A stretch of 64,000 nt of DNA from Candidatus Aalborgicola defluviihabitans (GCA_016705575.1 JADIXX010000005.1:1-64000); one strand, 5' to 3'. Counted from the first letter of the stretch, positions 33,176 to 42,568 are shown. The notes: generated from the sequence alone by a model not told the origin. Numbers and translations are program-made.

Positions 33176-34896
33176 TGCACGCGGCCCTCTTTCCATGCTT
33201 GCAACAGACGGTCATAGGCAATGGTTTCACCTTTGGGTTTTTCGTTGTCAAGCTTTTTCCAGGGTGCTCCCTTGGTTGTCAGCATCCGGGCTGGATCCCG
33301 TTGCGGATTGAGACGCGGGGTGCATTGGCGCATGCCGGTGCGCTGCAAATCGGCCAGTACGTCGTCCATGGCCAGGGCCAGGCTGTCCATGGCGGCCTGG
33401 GGACTCTTCTCGCCGCTGATGGCGCTGGACACATGCGGCCACCACAGGCGTGCCATGCGCGGGTAGTCGGGCACGTTGTTGCCCGTGGGCGTCCAGGCCA
33501 CACGGGCCGGGCTGCGGTAAAACTCGATCAGGCCGCCATAACGGTTGGCGTTTTTGGTGAAGTAGTCGTGCTTGATGTCGGATTCGCGAATGAAGGTCAG
33601 CCCGATGATGGACTTGCGCAGCGACACCGTTTTGGATGTGACGAACTGCGCGTACAGCCAGGCTGCAGCCAGTTGCGTGGGTGGTGTGGACAGCAAAAAG
33701 GTCCAGGATCCCACGTCCTGGTAGCCGTTTTGCATGCCGGTTTTCCAGTACGGGCCGTGCGGCGAAGGGGCCATGCGCCATTTGGGGCTACCGTCGGCGT
33801 TGACTGCGGGTATGCCGGGCTGGGTCAGCGGCGCAGTGAAGGCCGTGTACCAGAAGATTTGCTGTGCAATCTGCCCTTGTGCGGGTACGGGACCTGCATC
33901 GTTGAAGGTCATGTTTGCCGCCTCGGGCGGGGCGTATTTCTTTAGCCAATCCAGGTATTTGGTGAGTGCAAACACGGCGGCCGGAGAGTTGGTGGCACCA
34001 CCGCGCGCCACCGATGCGCCCACCGGCGTGCATTGGTCGGAGGCCACGCGAATGCCCCATTCATCCACTGGCAGGCCGTTGGGGATGCCCTTGTCTGCCG
34101 CGCCGGCCATCGACAGCCAAGCGTCGGTGAAGCGCCAGCCCAGCGAGGGGTCGCGCTTGCCGTAGTCCATGTGGCCGTAGACCTTGCGGCCATCGATCTC
34201 CTTGACGTCGTTGCCGAAGAAGTCGGCAATGTCCTCATAGGCCGACCAGTTCAGCGGTACGCCCAGTTCATAACCAAAGCGGGCTTTGAATCGCTCCCGC
34301 AGGTCTTTGCGCGCAAACCAGTCGGCGCGGAACCAGTACAGGTTGGCAAACTGCTGGTCGGGCAACTGGTACATCTTGCCGTCGGGCGCGGTGGTGAAGG
34401 CAGTGCCAATAAAGTCGTGCAGGTCCAGCCCGGGGTTGGTAAATTCTTTGCCGGCGCCCTGCATGTAGTCTGACAGCGGCACCACTGCGCCCATGCGGTA
34501 ATGCGTGCCGATCAGGTCAGAGTCCGAAATCCAGCCGTCGTAGGTGTGCTGGCGGGTCTGCATGGCGGCGTACAGCTTGTCCACCAGATCGCCCTCGGGC
34601 ATCACGTCCTGTTGCACGGCAATGCCGGTGATCTCTTGGAACGCCTTGGCCAGGGTGGCCGATTCGTACTCGTGGGTATCGATTTTTTCAGAGACCACCC
34701 GGATGCTGCGCACACCCTGGCTCTGCAAACGTTGTGCGGCGTTGATGAACCACTGCATCTCGACCAGTTGCTGTTCCTGGCTCAGGCTGGAGGGTTGAAA
34801 TTCTTGCTCAATCCATCGCTTGGCAGCAGCGGTGTCTGCCAGGCAGCTTGTGCTGGCCAGCAATGCAAGGGAACACAAGCAGCTGCGTATGCGCAT
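33172..34896 (-). CDS. Extracellular solute-binding protein, GlpV-like
   Basis: A 574-aa periplasmic binding protein. Signal peptide MRIRSCLCSLALLASTSCLA. The mature protein closely follows the long GlpV-type glycerol/polyol-binding proteins as I know them: KRWIEQEFQPSSLSQEQQL, DGWISDSDLIGTHYRMGAV, YQLPDQQFANLYWFRADW and YGHMDYGKRDPSLGWRFTD. Ordinary GlpV genes travel with permease and ATPase genes (glpPQST); here there are none. Instead it is coupled by ATGA overlap to a sensor kinase, so it may present a ligand to the kinase rather than to a transporter (inference). The ligand is unproven. Confidence 0.85.
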   Translation of the reverse strand: MRIRSCLCSLALLASTSCLADTAAAKRWIEQEFQPSSLSQEQQLVEMQWFINAAQRLQSQGVRSIRVVSEKIDTHEYESATLAKAFQEITGIAVQQDVMPEGDLVDKLYAAMQTRQHTYDGWISDSDLIGTHYRMGAVVPLSDYMQGAGKEFTNPGLDLHDFIGTAFTTAPDGKMYQLPDQQFANLYWFRADWFARKDLRERFKARFGYELGVPLNWSAYEDIADFFGNDVKEIDGRKVYGHMDYGKRDPSLGWRFTDAWLSMAGAADKGIPNGLPVDEWGIRVASDQCTPVGASVARGGATNSPAAVFALTKYLDWLKKYAPPEAANMTFNDAGPVPAQGQIAQQIFWYTAFTAPLTQPGIPAVNADGSPKWRMAPSPHGPYWKTGMQNGYQDVGSWTFLLSTPPTQLAAAWLYAQFVTSKTVSLRKSIIGLTFIRESDIKHDYFTKNANRYGGLIEFYRSPARVAWTPTGNNVPDYPRMARLWWPHVSSAISGEKSPQAAMDSLALAMDDVLADLQRTGMRQCTPRLNPQRDPARMLTTKGAPWKKLDNEKPKGETIAYDRLLQAWKEGRVQ

Positions 34897-34990
34897 GGTG
34901 CATACCTTTGATTGACAGTGGAGGGGCAGTGTGGATCTTCACCGCACTATACGCGGGAAACCCTGGCCCAACAAAGCGCGACAATGCCGC

Positions 34991-35650
34991 ATGTACAGGC
35001 ATTTTTCCGAGACGTCAGGGCACCAGCGTTTGGTCTACGCGGCCACCGCAGGCGCAGTGGTGGCCTTGCTTCCGCTGCCACTGGCATTGCCGTCGCAAAT
35101 GTTGCTGGCCTGGTGCGCCGGCACCGCCACTTTTTTGGTACTGGCCTGGTGGTTGGCGGTAGAGTTCGACGCGCCACGTACCCGCTTGCGGGCCCAGGCA
35201 CAAGACCAGTCTGGCTGGATTTTGTTCATATTGATGCTGCTGTCGACCTTCATCAGCGTGGGCGCTATTGCGCTCATGCTGCAGCACGTCAAAGATTTGT
35301 CCAGCCCGCAGCGGCTGGGGCATCTGGCCCTGTCCATGGCAGCGCTGGCATCGTCGTGGTTGCTGATGCAGACCATCTTCGCCTTTCGCTATGCCCATCT
35401 GTACTACCAGTCGGAGCTGCACCGCCACCCCCAAGGTGCGGGGCTGGAGTTTCCCGGCAAGCTGCCACCCGACTACTTTGATTTTTTGTACTACGCCCAC
35501 GTGGTGGGGATGACGTCGCAGGTGTCGGACGTGGTGGTTACCTCGCGCCAAATGCGGCGGCTGACGCTGTTGCATAGCCTAACCGCCTTTGCTTTCAACA
35601 TGCTGGTGCTGGCCCTGAGTATCAATGTGATGGCGGGGGCTATCCAGTGA
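34991..35650 (+). CDS. DUF1345 family membrane protein
   Basis: A 219-aa inner-membrane protein with about five helices. Family-like stretches are VAALLPLPLALPSQMLLAWC, ILFILMLLSTFISVGAIAL, FAFRYAHLYY and FPGKLPPDYFDFLYYAHVVG. The D-Y-F-D-F-L-Y-Y block and the SDV..TSRQMRRLTLLHS block are conserved in DUF1345. Function unknown. The ATG at 34991 is chosen because upstream in-frame residues are not conserved-looking. It is divergent from the solute-binding gene and abuts the next gene tail to tail. Confidence 0.8.
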   Translation: MYRHFSETSGHQRLVYAATAGAVVALLPLPLALPSQMLLAWCAGTATFLVLAWWLAVEFDAPRTRLRAQAQDQSGWILFILMLLSTFISVGAIALMLQHVKDLSSPQRLGHLALSMAALASSWLLMQTIFAFRYAHLYYQSELHRHPQGAGLEFPGKLPPDYFDFLYYAHVVGMTSQVSDVVVTSRQMRRLTLLHSLTAFAFNMLVLALSINVMAGAIQ

Positions 35651-36547
35651 TCAGGGCTTGCGACGCAGGGTAAGCAATCCGCTGGATAGGCCAGTGCCTA
35701 CCACGATGACTAGGCCGCAGAGCACCATCCAGAGGGTAATTACCTCGCCCAGCAGTACTACGCCGTACAGAAGGGCAAACACCGGAATGGCAAAGGTGAC
35801 TGACAGCGCCCGCGCCGGGCCGGCCCGCTCAATCAGCCGAAAAAACACAATGTAGGCTACACCAGAGCACAACACGCCCAGGGCGATGACTGACAGCCAG
35901 GCGTGCGTTGATACTGCGTGGTCGGGCCAGAACCACCAGCTTAGCGGCAGCAACATCACCGTCGCACCCAATTGGCTGCCGGTAGCCGATACCAATGAGG
36001 GCACGTGGTTCAGGTGGAGTTTGGTGAAACTGGCAGAAAGCCCATAGCACAGCGTGGCCAGCAGGCAAGCCAGTACCGCCCAACCACTGGAGGCGCCTGA
36101 TGCATCGGGTTTGAAGCTGGCTTTGTCCCAAGCCAACAAAGCCACGCCGACAAAGCCGATGGTCAGGCCCAGGGTGCGCAAACCATTGGGTTTGTCCTTG
36201 AGCCACAACCAGGCAATGACGGCACCGAACAACGGCGTGGTGGCGTTGAGAATGGACGTCAGGCCGGTGGTGATGGACAGCAAGGCATAGCTGAAGCAGG
36301 CAATAGGAATGACCGAGTTCAGAATGCCCACCACCAGCACCTGCTTCCAGTGGTTGCGCAGCACCGGACCCAGCCCGCGCGCCAGCAGCAGAGGCAGCAA
36401 AAAGATCGACGCAATGCCCACCCGCAGGCCAGCCGTGGCCATGACCCCCAGTTCCAGCGCTCCCATCCGCATGAATAAAAAAGACGCACCCCAAATGGCA
36501 GCCAGCAGCACAAAGTCCAGCTTCCAAGCTTTGGACGCATGACTCAT
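35651..36547 (-). CDS. EamA-family transporter (YdcZ/RhaT-like DMT)
   Basis: A 298-aa polytopic membrane protein with two EamA repeats. The first begins DFVLLAAIWGASFLFMRMGA; the second contains ACLLATLCYGLSASFTKLHL and VIALGVLCSGVAYIVFFRLI. Ten helices are expected. Such proteins export or import metabolites; the substrate is unknown. The ATG overlaps the ogt stop (ATGA), so it is the second gene of a two-gene unit. It ends exactly where the convergent DUF1345 gene ends. Confidence 0.85.
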   Translation of the reverse strand: MSHASKAWKLDFVLLAAIWGASFLFMRMGALELGVMATAGLRVGIASIFLLPLLLARGLGPVLRNHWKQVLVVGILNSVIPIACFSYALLSITTGLTSILNATTPLFGAVIAWLWLKDKPNGLRTLGLTIGFVGVALLAWDKASFKPDASGASSGWAVLACLLATLCYGLSASFTKLHLNHVPSLVSATGSQLGATVMLLPLSWWFWPDHAVSTHAWLSVIALGVLCSGVAYIVFFRLIERAGPARALSVTFAIPVFALLYGVVLLGEVITLWMVLCGLVIVVGTGLSSGLLTLRRKP

Positions 36548-37035
36548 AAAACCCCTTCCAGGTGCAGCAGCGCGTGCTTGCGCTCTACACCGCCGGCGTA
36601 GCCCGTCAGCGCGCCGGTGCTACCCACCACGCGGTGGCAGGGCACGATGATGCTGATGGGGTTGCGCCCAATGGCCGCACCGACGGCGCGCACGGCCTTG
36701 GGTCGGCCAATGGCCTCACTGACAACGCCGTAGGTTTGGGTGGAACCCGCCGTAATGGCTAGCAGGCTGTGCCATACCGCTTGCTGGAATGCCGTGCCGC
36801 TGCGCAGGTCCAGCGGCAGGGCAAACACCGTGCGTTCGGCGGCAAAGTATTGCTGCAATTGTTCGGCAGTCTGGCGCAGTACCGGGTTGTCGCGTGAGAG
36901 TGGCCAGGCGCTGGTGTCGGGTGCGTGCTTTTGGCCAACAAAGCCGGTCCAGACCAATGCAGAGTCGGTAGCGGCCAGCGTCATGGGGCCCCAGGGGCTT
37001 TGGAGTGCATATCGCACAGTTTGGAAATGTTTCAT
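36544..37035 (-). CDS. ogt: Methylated-DNA-protein-cysteine S-methyltransferase
   Basis: Suicide repair enzyme that removes O6-alkyl groups from guanine, 163 aa. The acceptor cysteine C133 sits in the PCHRVVGS motif, preceded by the helix-turn-helix residues RAVGAAIGRNPI that bind DNA. The N-terminal domain is present (RYALQSPWGPMTLAATDSA). ATG at 37035. A 54-bp repeat separates it from the AlkA fusion gene upstream, which is in the same direction. The EamA gene overlaps its stop. Confidence 0.93.
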   Translation of the reverse strand: MKHFQTVRYALQSPWGPMTLAATDSALVWTGFVGQKHAPDTSAWPLSRDNPVLRQTAEQLQQYFAAERTVFALPLDLRSGTAFQQAVWHSLLAITAGSTQTYGVVSEAIGRPKAVRAVGAAIGRNPISIIVPCHRVVGSTGALTGYAGGVERKHALLHLEGVL

Positions 37036-37039
37036 GGTC

Positions 37040-37093
37040 AAATCAGGCTCTAGCCCTCGTGAAATATACGTAAGCCACTATCAAAGTAATAGC
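37040..37093 (-). repeat. 54-bp dispersed repeat between alkA and ogt
   Basis: On the minus strand it reads GCTATTACTTTGATAGTGGC at the left and CACGAGGGCTAGAGCCTGATT near the right in parts identical to the 56336 copy. It fills the gap between the AlkA fusion gene and ogt; the last base of the alkA TAG is its first base. Confidence 0.85.
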
Positions 37094-38652
37094 TACTGAT
37101 CGGTGGACGTTGGAGCCAGGCTGGCCCAAGCGCGCACCACGGCATAGCTGCGCCAGGGCTTCCAGCGCTCGGATGCTTGTTCTGCGGCCAGTGCTGGGTT
37201 CTTGGCATCGCGTACGCCCAGCGCCTTTTGCAGCGCCACATCGCCCGCCACAAAGGCATCCGGCCAGCGCAGGGCGCGCATGGCAATGTATTGCGCGGTC
37301 CAAGGGCCAATGCCCGGTAGGGCTTGCAGGGCGGCCAGCGTGTCGGCAATATCGACGCCCGGCTGCAACATCAAATGCCCATCCGCCACCGCCTGTGCCA
37401 GCGCCTGAATGGCGCGCTGGCGCTGGCGCACAATACCAATTTGGCCCAACGCATCCCCCGTGGCCTGGGCCAAGGCCTGCGGTGTGGGAAAGAGACGGCG
37501 CATGCCGCCAACCGGCGCGGGCAGATCGGTGCCAAAGCGTTCTACCAGCCGCGTGCCCAACGTGCACGCCGCCTTGACGGTGATCTGTTGGCCCAGAATG
37601 GCGCGCACACCCAGCTCAAAACCATCCAGGCAGCCGGGTACCCGCTGACCTTCAAAGCCGGGGAAGTCGCCTTGCAGCGCCGCATTGACGGCCCATGGGT
37701 CGGCGTCCAAGTCCAGCAGGGCGCGCAGCCGGGCCAGCACCTGGGGTAGCACGTCGCCTAGGCTGGGGCTGATTTGGAACACCACCGAGCAGGCATCGGG
37801 CACAAACTGCACTCGTACCCAACCCACCAGAGTGCGCCCGCCATGCGGCAAGGCCAGGGTGCGTGCCAGCGTCAGCTGCTGCGGCTCCACCGATTCCACG
37901 CCATCAATTAGTCGGGTGGCAAAGAAGTCCAACATCGCGGCCACGTCATAGGGCGGGCGGTAGGAAGCCTTGAGCACGATGGCGCTCGGCTCCCGCTGGC
38001 TGTCTTGCGTGTCCTGTGCGTCCCGCTTCTGGCGCAACTGGCGCGGCTGCAGTCGGTAGTGTTCAACAAAGCTCGCGTTGAAGCGCCGCACGCTGGAAAA
38101 GCCGCTCAAGCCTGCCACCTGGGCCACCGGCAGGCGCGTATCGGTCAGCAGCCGCTTGGCCATCAAGAGTCGGCGTGTCTGCAGGTATTGCAAGGGTGAC
38201 ACCCCCCAATGCGTCTCGAAGATGCGGCGCACATGGCGCTCACTCACGCCCAGGCGTGCCGCTACGTTAGCCATGCTGGGTGTGCCATCGCTCCACAGGC
38301 CGGGCTCGTCCAGCAGTTCAGCAGCTTGGCGGGCCAGGATGAAAGACGCATCCTGCGTTGACCAGGGCCGCAGCGTGTCGGAGCCCGCGGCGCCAGCCGG
38401 CGCCAGCTCGGGGCGGCAGCGCAGGCAGGGGCGAAACCCGGCGGACTCGGCTTGCGCCGCCAGCGCAAAGAACAGGCAGTTTTCCCGTTTGGGCGTGCGC
38501 ACTTTGCAGACCGGGCGGCAGTAGATGCCGGTGGAGGTAATGCCGGTAAAGAAGCGCCCATCGAACCGCGCATCCCTCGCCTTGAGTGCCAGGTAACAGG
38601 CGTCACTGGCGGCTGGAGTGGCCATCGCTGGGGCGGGGGTGGTTGGGGGCAT
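37093..38652 (-). CDS. alkA: Ada-AlkA fusion: Ada zinc domain, AraC HTH and DNA-3-methyladenine glycosylase II
   Basis: A 519-aa fusion protein for alkylation repair. Residues about 15-85 form the Ada metal domain with four cysteines in GIYCRPVC and FRPCLRCRPE; the first can accept methyl groups from phosphotriesters. Residues about 100-200 form an AraC-type helix-turn-helix (VAARLGVSERHVRRIFETH). The rest is an AlkA glycosylase with the HhH motif ALQALPGIGPWTAQYIAMRA and the catalytic aspartate in WPDAFVAGDVAL. It likely senses damage, activates repair genes and excises 3-methyladenine. No Ogt domain is fused; that is the next gene. Confidence 0.92.
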   Translation of the reverse strand: MPPTTPAPAMATPAASDACYLALKARDARFDGRFFTGITSTGIYCRPVCKVRTPKRENCLFFALAAQAESAGFRPCLRCRPELAPAGAAGSDTLRPWSTQDASFILARQAAELLDEPGLWSDGTPSMANVAARLGVSERHVRRIFETHWGVSPLQYLQTRRLLMAKRLLTDTRLPVAQVAGLSGFSSVRRFNASFVEHYRLQPRQLRQKRDAQDTQDSQREPSAIVLKASYRPPYDVAAMLDFFATRLIDGVESVEPQQLTLARTLALPHGGRTLVGWVRVQFVPDACSVVFQISPSLGDVLPQVLARLRALLDLDADPWAVNAALQGDFPGFEGQRVPGCLDGFELGVRAILGQQITVKAACTLGTRLVERFGTDLPAPVGGMRRLFPTPQALAQATGDALGQIGIVRQRQRAIQALAQAVADGHLMLQPGVDIADTLAALQALPGIGPWTAQYIAMRALRWPDAFVAGDVALQKALGVRDAKNPALAAEQASERWKPWRSYAVVRAWASLAPTSTDQ

Positions 38653-38851
38653 GGTGTGGATGATACGCAGCCATTCGGCGGGTAATAGCCGTTTTCGGAC
38701 ATGTGGGTGGGGTGGGTGAGCACCGTCTGCGCAGCGCTATGTCGCGCGTATTCATTTCTTTCGGTCGATGTCGCAATCCCCGGATGCATTGCGTCTTATC
38801 CCCTAAGGGCTGCACATTTCGGGTGGCTCCCTCCATTATTGGGAGAAAGAC

Positions 38852-39952
38852 ATGCAAGTAAATCGTCGAATGGGGCTCGTCGCCAAGCTGGCATCCACGC
38901 TTGTAGTGGCGCTGGCTGCCGCAGCTGCCGGCAGTAGCTGGGCGCAGCCCACCCAGTTGCGCCCACCAGCCAGCGCCCTGGGCTCTGCGCCCAAGCCTAT
39001 CGGTATGGGTACCGCTGCGGGCAACTCCATGCACAACATCCCTCCGGCCGTGTTAGTACCTCAGGCGCCGCAAGAAAAAAAAGACAATACCCCGTCCAGA
39101 GAGAGCAAGATCAATGAATTCAATGAGAATGCGCACAAAAATGACGCACTCTATTCAGCGTATAAACCAACGCCCAGTTTTGTTATCCCCGATGAATTCA
39201 AAGCACGATATAAATATATCAAAGCGTGGATTGACGGTGATGTCCTGCATGTAGCAACCGATGCAAAAATGAAATTGACAGTAGCGCAGGTGCTAGTGCC
39301 CAATCAGCAATACACAAAGGTATTGGCGAGTATAAGTAAGGACTATTACAACGCACCAGTATTCAGTGAAAAAATTCAACTCAGTGAGCTTCGCAGCAAA
39401 ATGGAGGGTGGTACATCAGGTTATTATCAATTTAATTTTGGCACATCAGATAATTTATCGGTTTCCATCAATTTCGACAAAAACTTTATTGTCCAATCGA
39501 CTAACCCTGCACCTGTCGCAAAGGGTCCAAAACTGGTTTCGGTCGAGTTCGCCTTCACAACCGGTGCGCATGATAAAGAAGCGGGTAAGCCTATTTATAT
39601 TTTTGTGTTTTCAAAAACACATGACAAAATTTATAATGCCACTGGTCAATATGAGCCGAAAACCAAGATAGTAGAATATCGGATAGAAGATCCCGCCAAA
39701 TGGGATGAGGGTAATAAGCAAGTTTTAGATATAAAGGTAGCAAATACTTATCTATCAGATTTTAGTGAAGGGGGTTATGTTTTGGTGTATGGGGCAAAGG
39801 GCGATATATGGCAATTCACCGTCAATGTAAAATTCAAGTTTGCTGACAATACAACAAAACTGATCCACTGGGCTACCACTTTCAGTGGCAATAATTATCC
39901 GGGGTTCAATTTTGATAAAGAATTCAAAATGAAAGAAAAATTCACGGAATGA
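38852..39952 (+). CDS. Secreted protein of unknown function, AT-rich
   Basis: A 366-aa exported protein. The signal peptide (VAKLASTLVVALAAAAAGSS) and the Pro-rich stretch that follows are GC-rich like the neighbours. From about residue 75 on the DNA becomes clearly AT-rich with codons such as AAA, AAT and ATA (KINEFNENAHKNDALYSAYK). The C-terminal 200 residues look like one or two beta-sandwich domains (KPIYIFVFSKTHDKIYNATG, GGYVLVYGAKGDIWQFTVNV). No family is recognised. GGGAGAAAG precedes the ATG. The composition change suggests a transferred segment fused to a native export signal. Confidence 0.65.
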   Translation: MQVNRRMGLVAKLASTLVVALAAAAAGSSWAQPTQLRPPASALGSAPKPIGMGTAAGNSMHNIPPAVLVPQAPQEKKDNTPSRESKINEFNENAHKNDALYSAYKPTPSFVIPDEFKARYKYIKAWIDGDVLHVATDAKMKLTVAQVLVPNQQYTKVLASISKDYYNAPVFSEKIQLSELRSKMEGGTSGYYQFNFGTSDNLSVSINFDKNFIVQSTNPAPVAKGPKLVSVEFAFTTGAHDKEAGKPIYIFVFSKTHDKIYNATGQYEPKTKIVEYRIEDPAKWDEGNKQVLDIKVANTYLSDFSEGGYVLVYGAKGDIWQFTVNVKFKFADNTTKLIHWATTFSGNNYPGFNFDKEFKMKEKFTE

Positions 39953-40142
39953 TTTTCTAAAAATACATTTTGCAAGTAATTCGGTAGATCTGAATTCCGT
40001 TCCGGTGAGACCAGTCTCGTGAAATAGCCTTGCATTGGCTTGATGTTGCTCTGGCGGGTGGCCCGCCTACAATGCCGCGGTCAGCTCCGTCGCATGTGTT
40101 TTGGCGGGTTGCGCATCACTCTCCAAAGGGAAAACAGGTCCA

Positions 40143-41525
40143 ATGCAAGTCTCCCCCAGTATCTTCAAAGCCTATGACATCCGCGGCACTGTGCCAACCA
40201 CCATCAATGAAGCGGTTGCTCGCGGTCTGGGCCGGGCCTTTGGAACAGTTGCTTTAGCCGAAGGGCAGACAACAGTGGCCGTGGGGCGTGATGGCCGTTT
40301 GAGCGGTCCGTCCCTGGCCGCGGCACTGATGGCCGGCCTGCAAGACGCGGGCATAACCGTCATCGACGTAGGCATGGTGACCACGCCCATGCTGTACTTC
40401 GCGGCCAACACGCTGTGTGCAAGCGGCATTCAGGTTACTGGCAGCCACAACCCCAAGGATTACAACGGCTTCAAGATGGTGCTGGCCGGTCGTGCCATCT
40501 ATGGCGACGACATCCAGAATTTGCGCAAGGCTATCGAGTCGGAAAGCTGGTCGCTCAAATCCGGCGGCGCGCGCCAGGGGGCGGATGTGCTGGAGGCCTA
40601 CCGCACGCGTATCGTGGGTGACATCAAGCTGGCCCGACCGCTCAAGATTGTGGTGGACTGCGGTAACGGCGTGGCCGGTGCCTCGGCACCGGACATTCTG
40701 CGCGCCATTGGCTGCGAGGTGACCGAACTGTTTAGCGATGTGGATGGCACCTTTCCCAACCACCATCCAGACCCCAGCAAGCCCGAAAACCTGAAGGACC
40801 TTATCGCCGCGCTGAAGGCCAGCGACGCCGAACTCGGCTTGGCCTTTGATGGCGATGGTGACCGGCTGGGCATTGTCACCAAAGACGGCACCAACATCTA
40901 CCCCGATCGCCAGATGATGCTGTTTGCTCGCGATGTGCTGAGTCGTGTGCCTGGCGGAACCATCATCTTCGACGTGAAGTGTTCGCAGCGCGTGGCGCCC
41001 ACCATTGCTGCGGCGGGTGGCGTGCCGTTGATGTTTAAAACCGGCCACTCGCTGATCAAGGCCAAGATGCGTGAAATTGGTTCGCCCTTGGGCGGCGAGA
41101 TGAGTGGCCACATCTTCTTCAAAGAGCGCTGGTACGGTTTTGACGACGGCACCTACGCCGGGGCAAGGTTGCTGGAAATCGTCAGCAAAGTGGCTGACGC
41201 CAACGCCTTGCTCAACGACCTGCCCACCAGCTTCTCCACGCCAGAACTCAATGTGCAGTGCGCCGAGGGTGAGCCGCATGCGCTGGTGGATCAGTTGGTG
41301 GCCAAGGCTGCGTTTGCATCGCCGGCCATCGTGAATACGATTGACGGTATTCGCGTGGACTGGCCCGATGGCTTTGGCCTGATCCGCGCTTCCAACACCA
41401 CGCCGGTGCTGGTGCTGCGCTTTGAAGGACACACCCCTGAAGCGCTGGAACGCATCCAGACCGACATGCTGGCCTTGCTGCGCTCGGTCAAGCCGGATGC
41501 CAGCTTTGTCGAGGCGGCACATTGA
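40143..41525 (+). CDS. Phosphomannomutase/phosphoglucomutase
   Basis: Alpha-D-phosphohexomutase, 460 aa, interconverting hexose 1- and 6-phosphates for LPS or exopolysaccharide precursors. The catalytic serine S101 lies in TGSHNPKDYNGFKM, the metal loop DGDGDR is at 236-241, and the sugar-binding GEMSGHIFF and the phosphate loop RASNTTPVLVLRFEG are present. The start at 40143 gives MQVSPSIFKAYDIRG, as in AlgC-type enzymes. Its TGA overlaps the waaC TTG start, so sugar supply and LPS core assembly are translated together. Confidence 0.93.
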   Translation: MQVSPSIFKAYDIRGTVPTTINEAVARGLGRAFGTVALAEGQTTVAVGRDGRLSGPSLAAALMAGLQDAGITVIDVGMVTTPMLYFAANTLCASGIQVTGSHNPKDYNGFKMVLAGRAIYGDDIQNLRKAIESESWSLKSGGARQGADVLEAYRTRIVGDIKLARPLKIVVDCGNGVAGASAPDILRAIGCEVTELFSDVDGTFPNHHPDPSKPENLKDLIAALKASDAELGLAFDGDGDRLGIVTKDGTNIYPDRQMMLFARDVLSRVPGGTIIFDVKCSQRVAPTIAAAGGVPLMFKTGHSLIKAKMREIGSPLGGEMSGHIFFKERWYGFDDGTYAGARLLEIVSKVADANALLNDLPTSFSTPELNVQCAEGEPHALVDQLVAKAAFASPAIVNTIDGIRVDWPDGFGLIRASNTTPVLVLRFEGHTPEALERIQTDMLALLRSVKPDASFVEAAH

Positions 41526-42568
41526 AGGCTGTGCCGGCCAAAGTCCTCATCGTCAAGCTGTCCTCGCTGGGCGATGTGGTGCATGCCATGCCGGCCGTAC
41601 AGGACCTGCGTGCTGCCTTGCCCGGTATCCAGATCGACTGGGTGGTGGAGCGCGCCTTTGCCCCCCTGGTGGGTCGCTGTGAAGGCGTGGGCGAGGTTAT
41701 TCCCTGCGAGCTGCGGCGCTGGGGCAAGGCTCCATTGGCGCGCCAAACCCGTGCCGAGTGGAAGACCTTCAAACAGCAACTGCAGGCCCAAGCTTATGAT
41801 GCCGTGGTTGATCTGCAGGGCCTGACCAAGTCGGCCCTGATTGTCTGGCTTGCCCTTACCACGCCCCAAGGCCGGCGCATTGCCATGGCCAACCAGACTG
41901 AAGGCTCGGGCTACGAGGCCCCCACGCGTTGGGTGGCAGATGAAGCCATTGCGCTGGAACCGCATGTGCATGCCGTGCAGCGCGCGCGCCTGCTGTGTGC
42001 GGCTGGGCTGGGCTACACGTTGCAAGGCCCCAACCGCTTTGGCCTGGTGCCTGGCGATCGGGCTGTGCTGGCTCCGCTACCGGCAGGGCATAACGCCAAT
42101 TCCTTTGCACCGCGCAAGCCCCAGGTGGCCCTGGTGCACGGCACGTCGCGCGCCGACAAACAGTGGCCATTGGCGTCCTGGGTGGAGTTGGGCCGGCGCC
42201 TGAACCACAGCGGCTTTGCCGTGGCGCTGGCGCATGGTACGACGGCAGAGAAGGCCACCAGTGAAGCCATTGCTGCGCAACTGGATGATGCTTGGGTCTG
42301 GCCTTCCATGGGGTTGGACGCGCTGGTTGATACCATGGCGCAATGCGCTGGCGTCATCGGGGTAGACAGCGGCCTGAGCCATATCGCTGTGGCTCTGGGA
42401 TTGCCCCATGTGCAGATCTACAACTTTGACACCGCCTGGCGCACCGGCCCTGCAGGTGAGGGGCGCCTGGCGGCCCAGCAGGTGAGTGTGTATGCTACCC
42501 CGTGTCCGCGGGTAGATGCTGTCTGGCAGGCCTGGGACCAACTCGCTACACCCGTGATGTGTCGATGA
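41522..42568 (+). CDS. waaC: LPS heptosyltransferase I
   Basis: Adds the first heptose to Kdo2-lipid A at the cytosolic membrane face, 348 aa. Glycosyltransferase-9 family motifs: KVLIVKLSSLGDVVHAMPAV at the N-terminus, VDLQGLTKSAL, ALVHGTSRADKQWP and GVDSGLSHIAVALG near the C-terminus for donor binding. The start is probably TTG at 41522, overlapping the mutase stop (TTGA) with GAGG 8 bases upstream; GTG 41531 is the alternative. Its stop overlaps waaA by ATGA. Confidence 0.92.
   Translation: MKAVPAKVLIVKLSSLGDVVHAMPAVQDLRAALPGIQIDWVVERAFAPLVGRCEGVGEVIPCELRRWGKAPLARQTRAEWKTFKQQLQAQAYDAVVDLQGLTKSALIVWLALTTPQGRRIAMANQTEGSGYEAPTRWVADEAIALEPHVHAVQRARLLCAAGLGYTLQGPNRFGLVPGDRAVLAPLPAGHNANSFAPRKPQVALVHGTSRADKQWPLASWVELGRRLNHSGFAVALAHGTTAEKATSEAIAAQLDDAWVWPSMGLDALVDTMAQCAGVIGVDSGLSHIAVALGLPHVQIYNFDTAWRTGPAGEGRLAAQQVSVYATPCPRVDAVWQAWDQLATPVMCR

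Noticed and set aside
40000..40040. A further 54-bp repeat copy upstream of the phosphomannomutase gene (CTCGTGAAATAGCC)
   Set aside because: Only about 12 bases match, and the second block is absent at the expected spacing.
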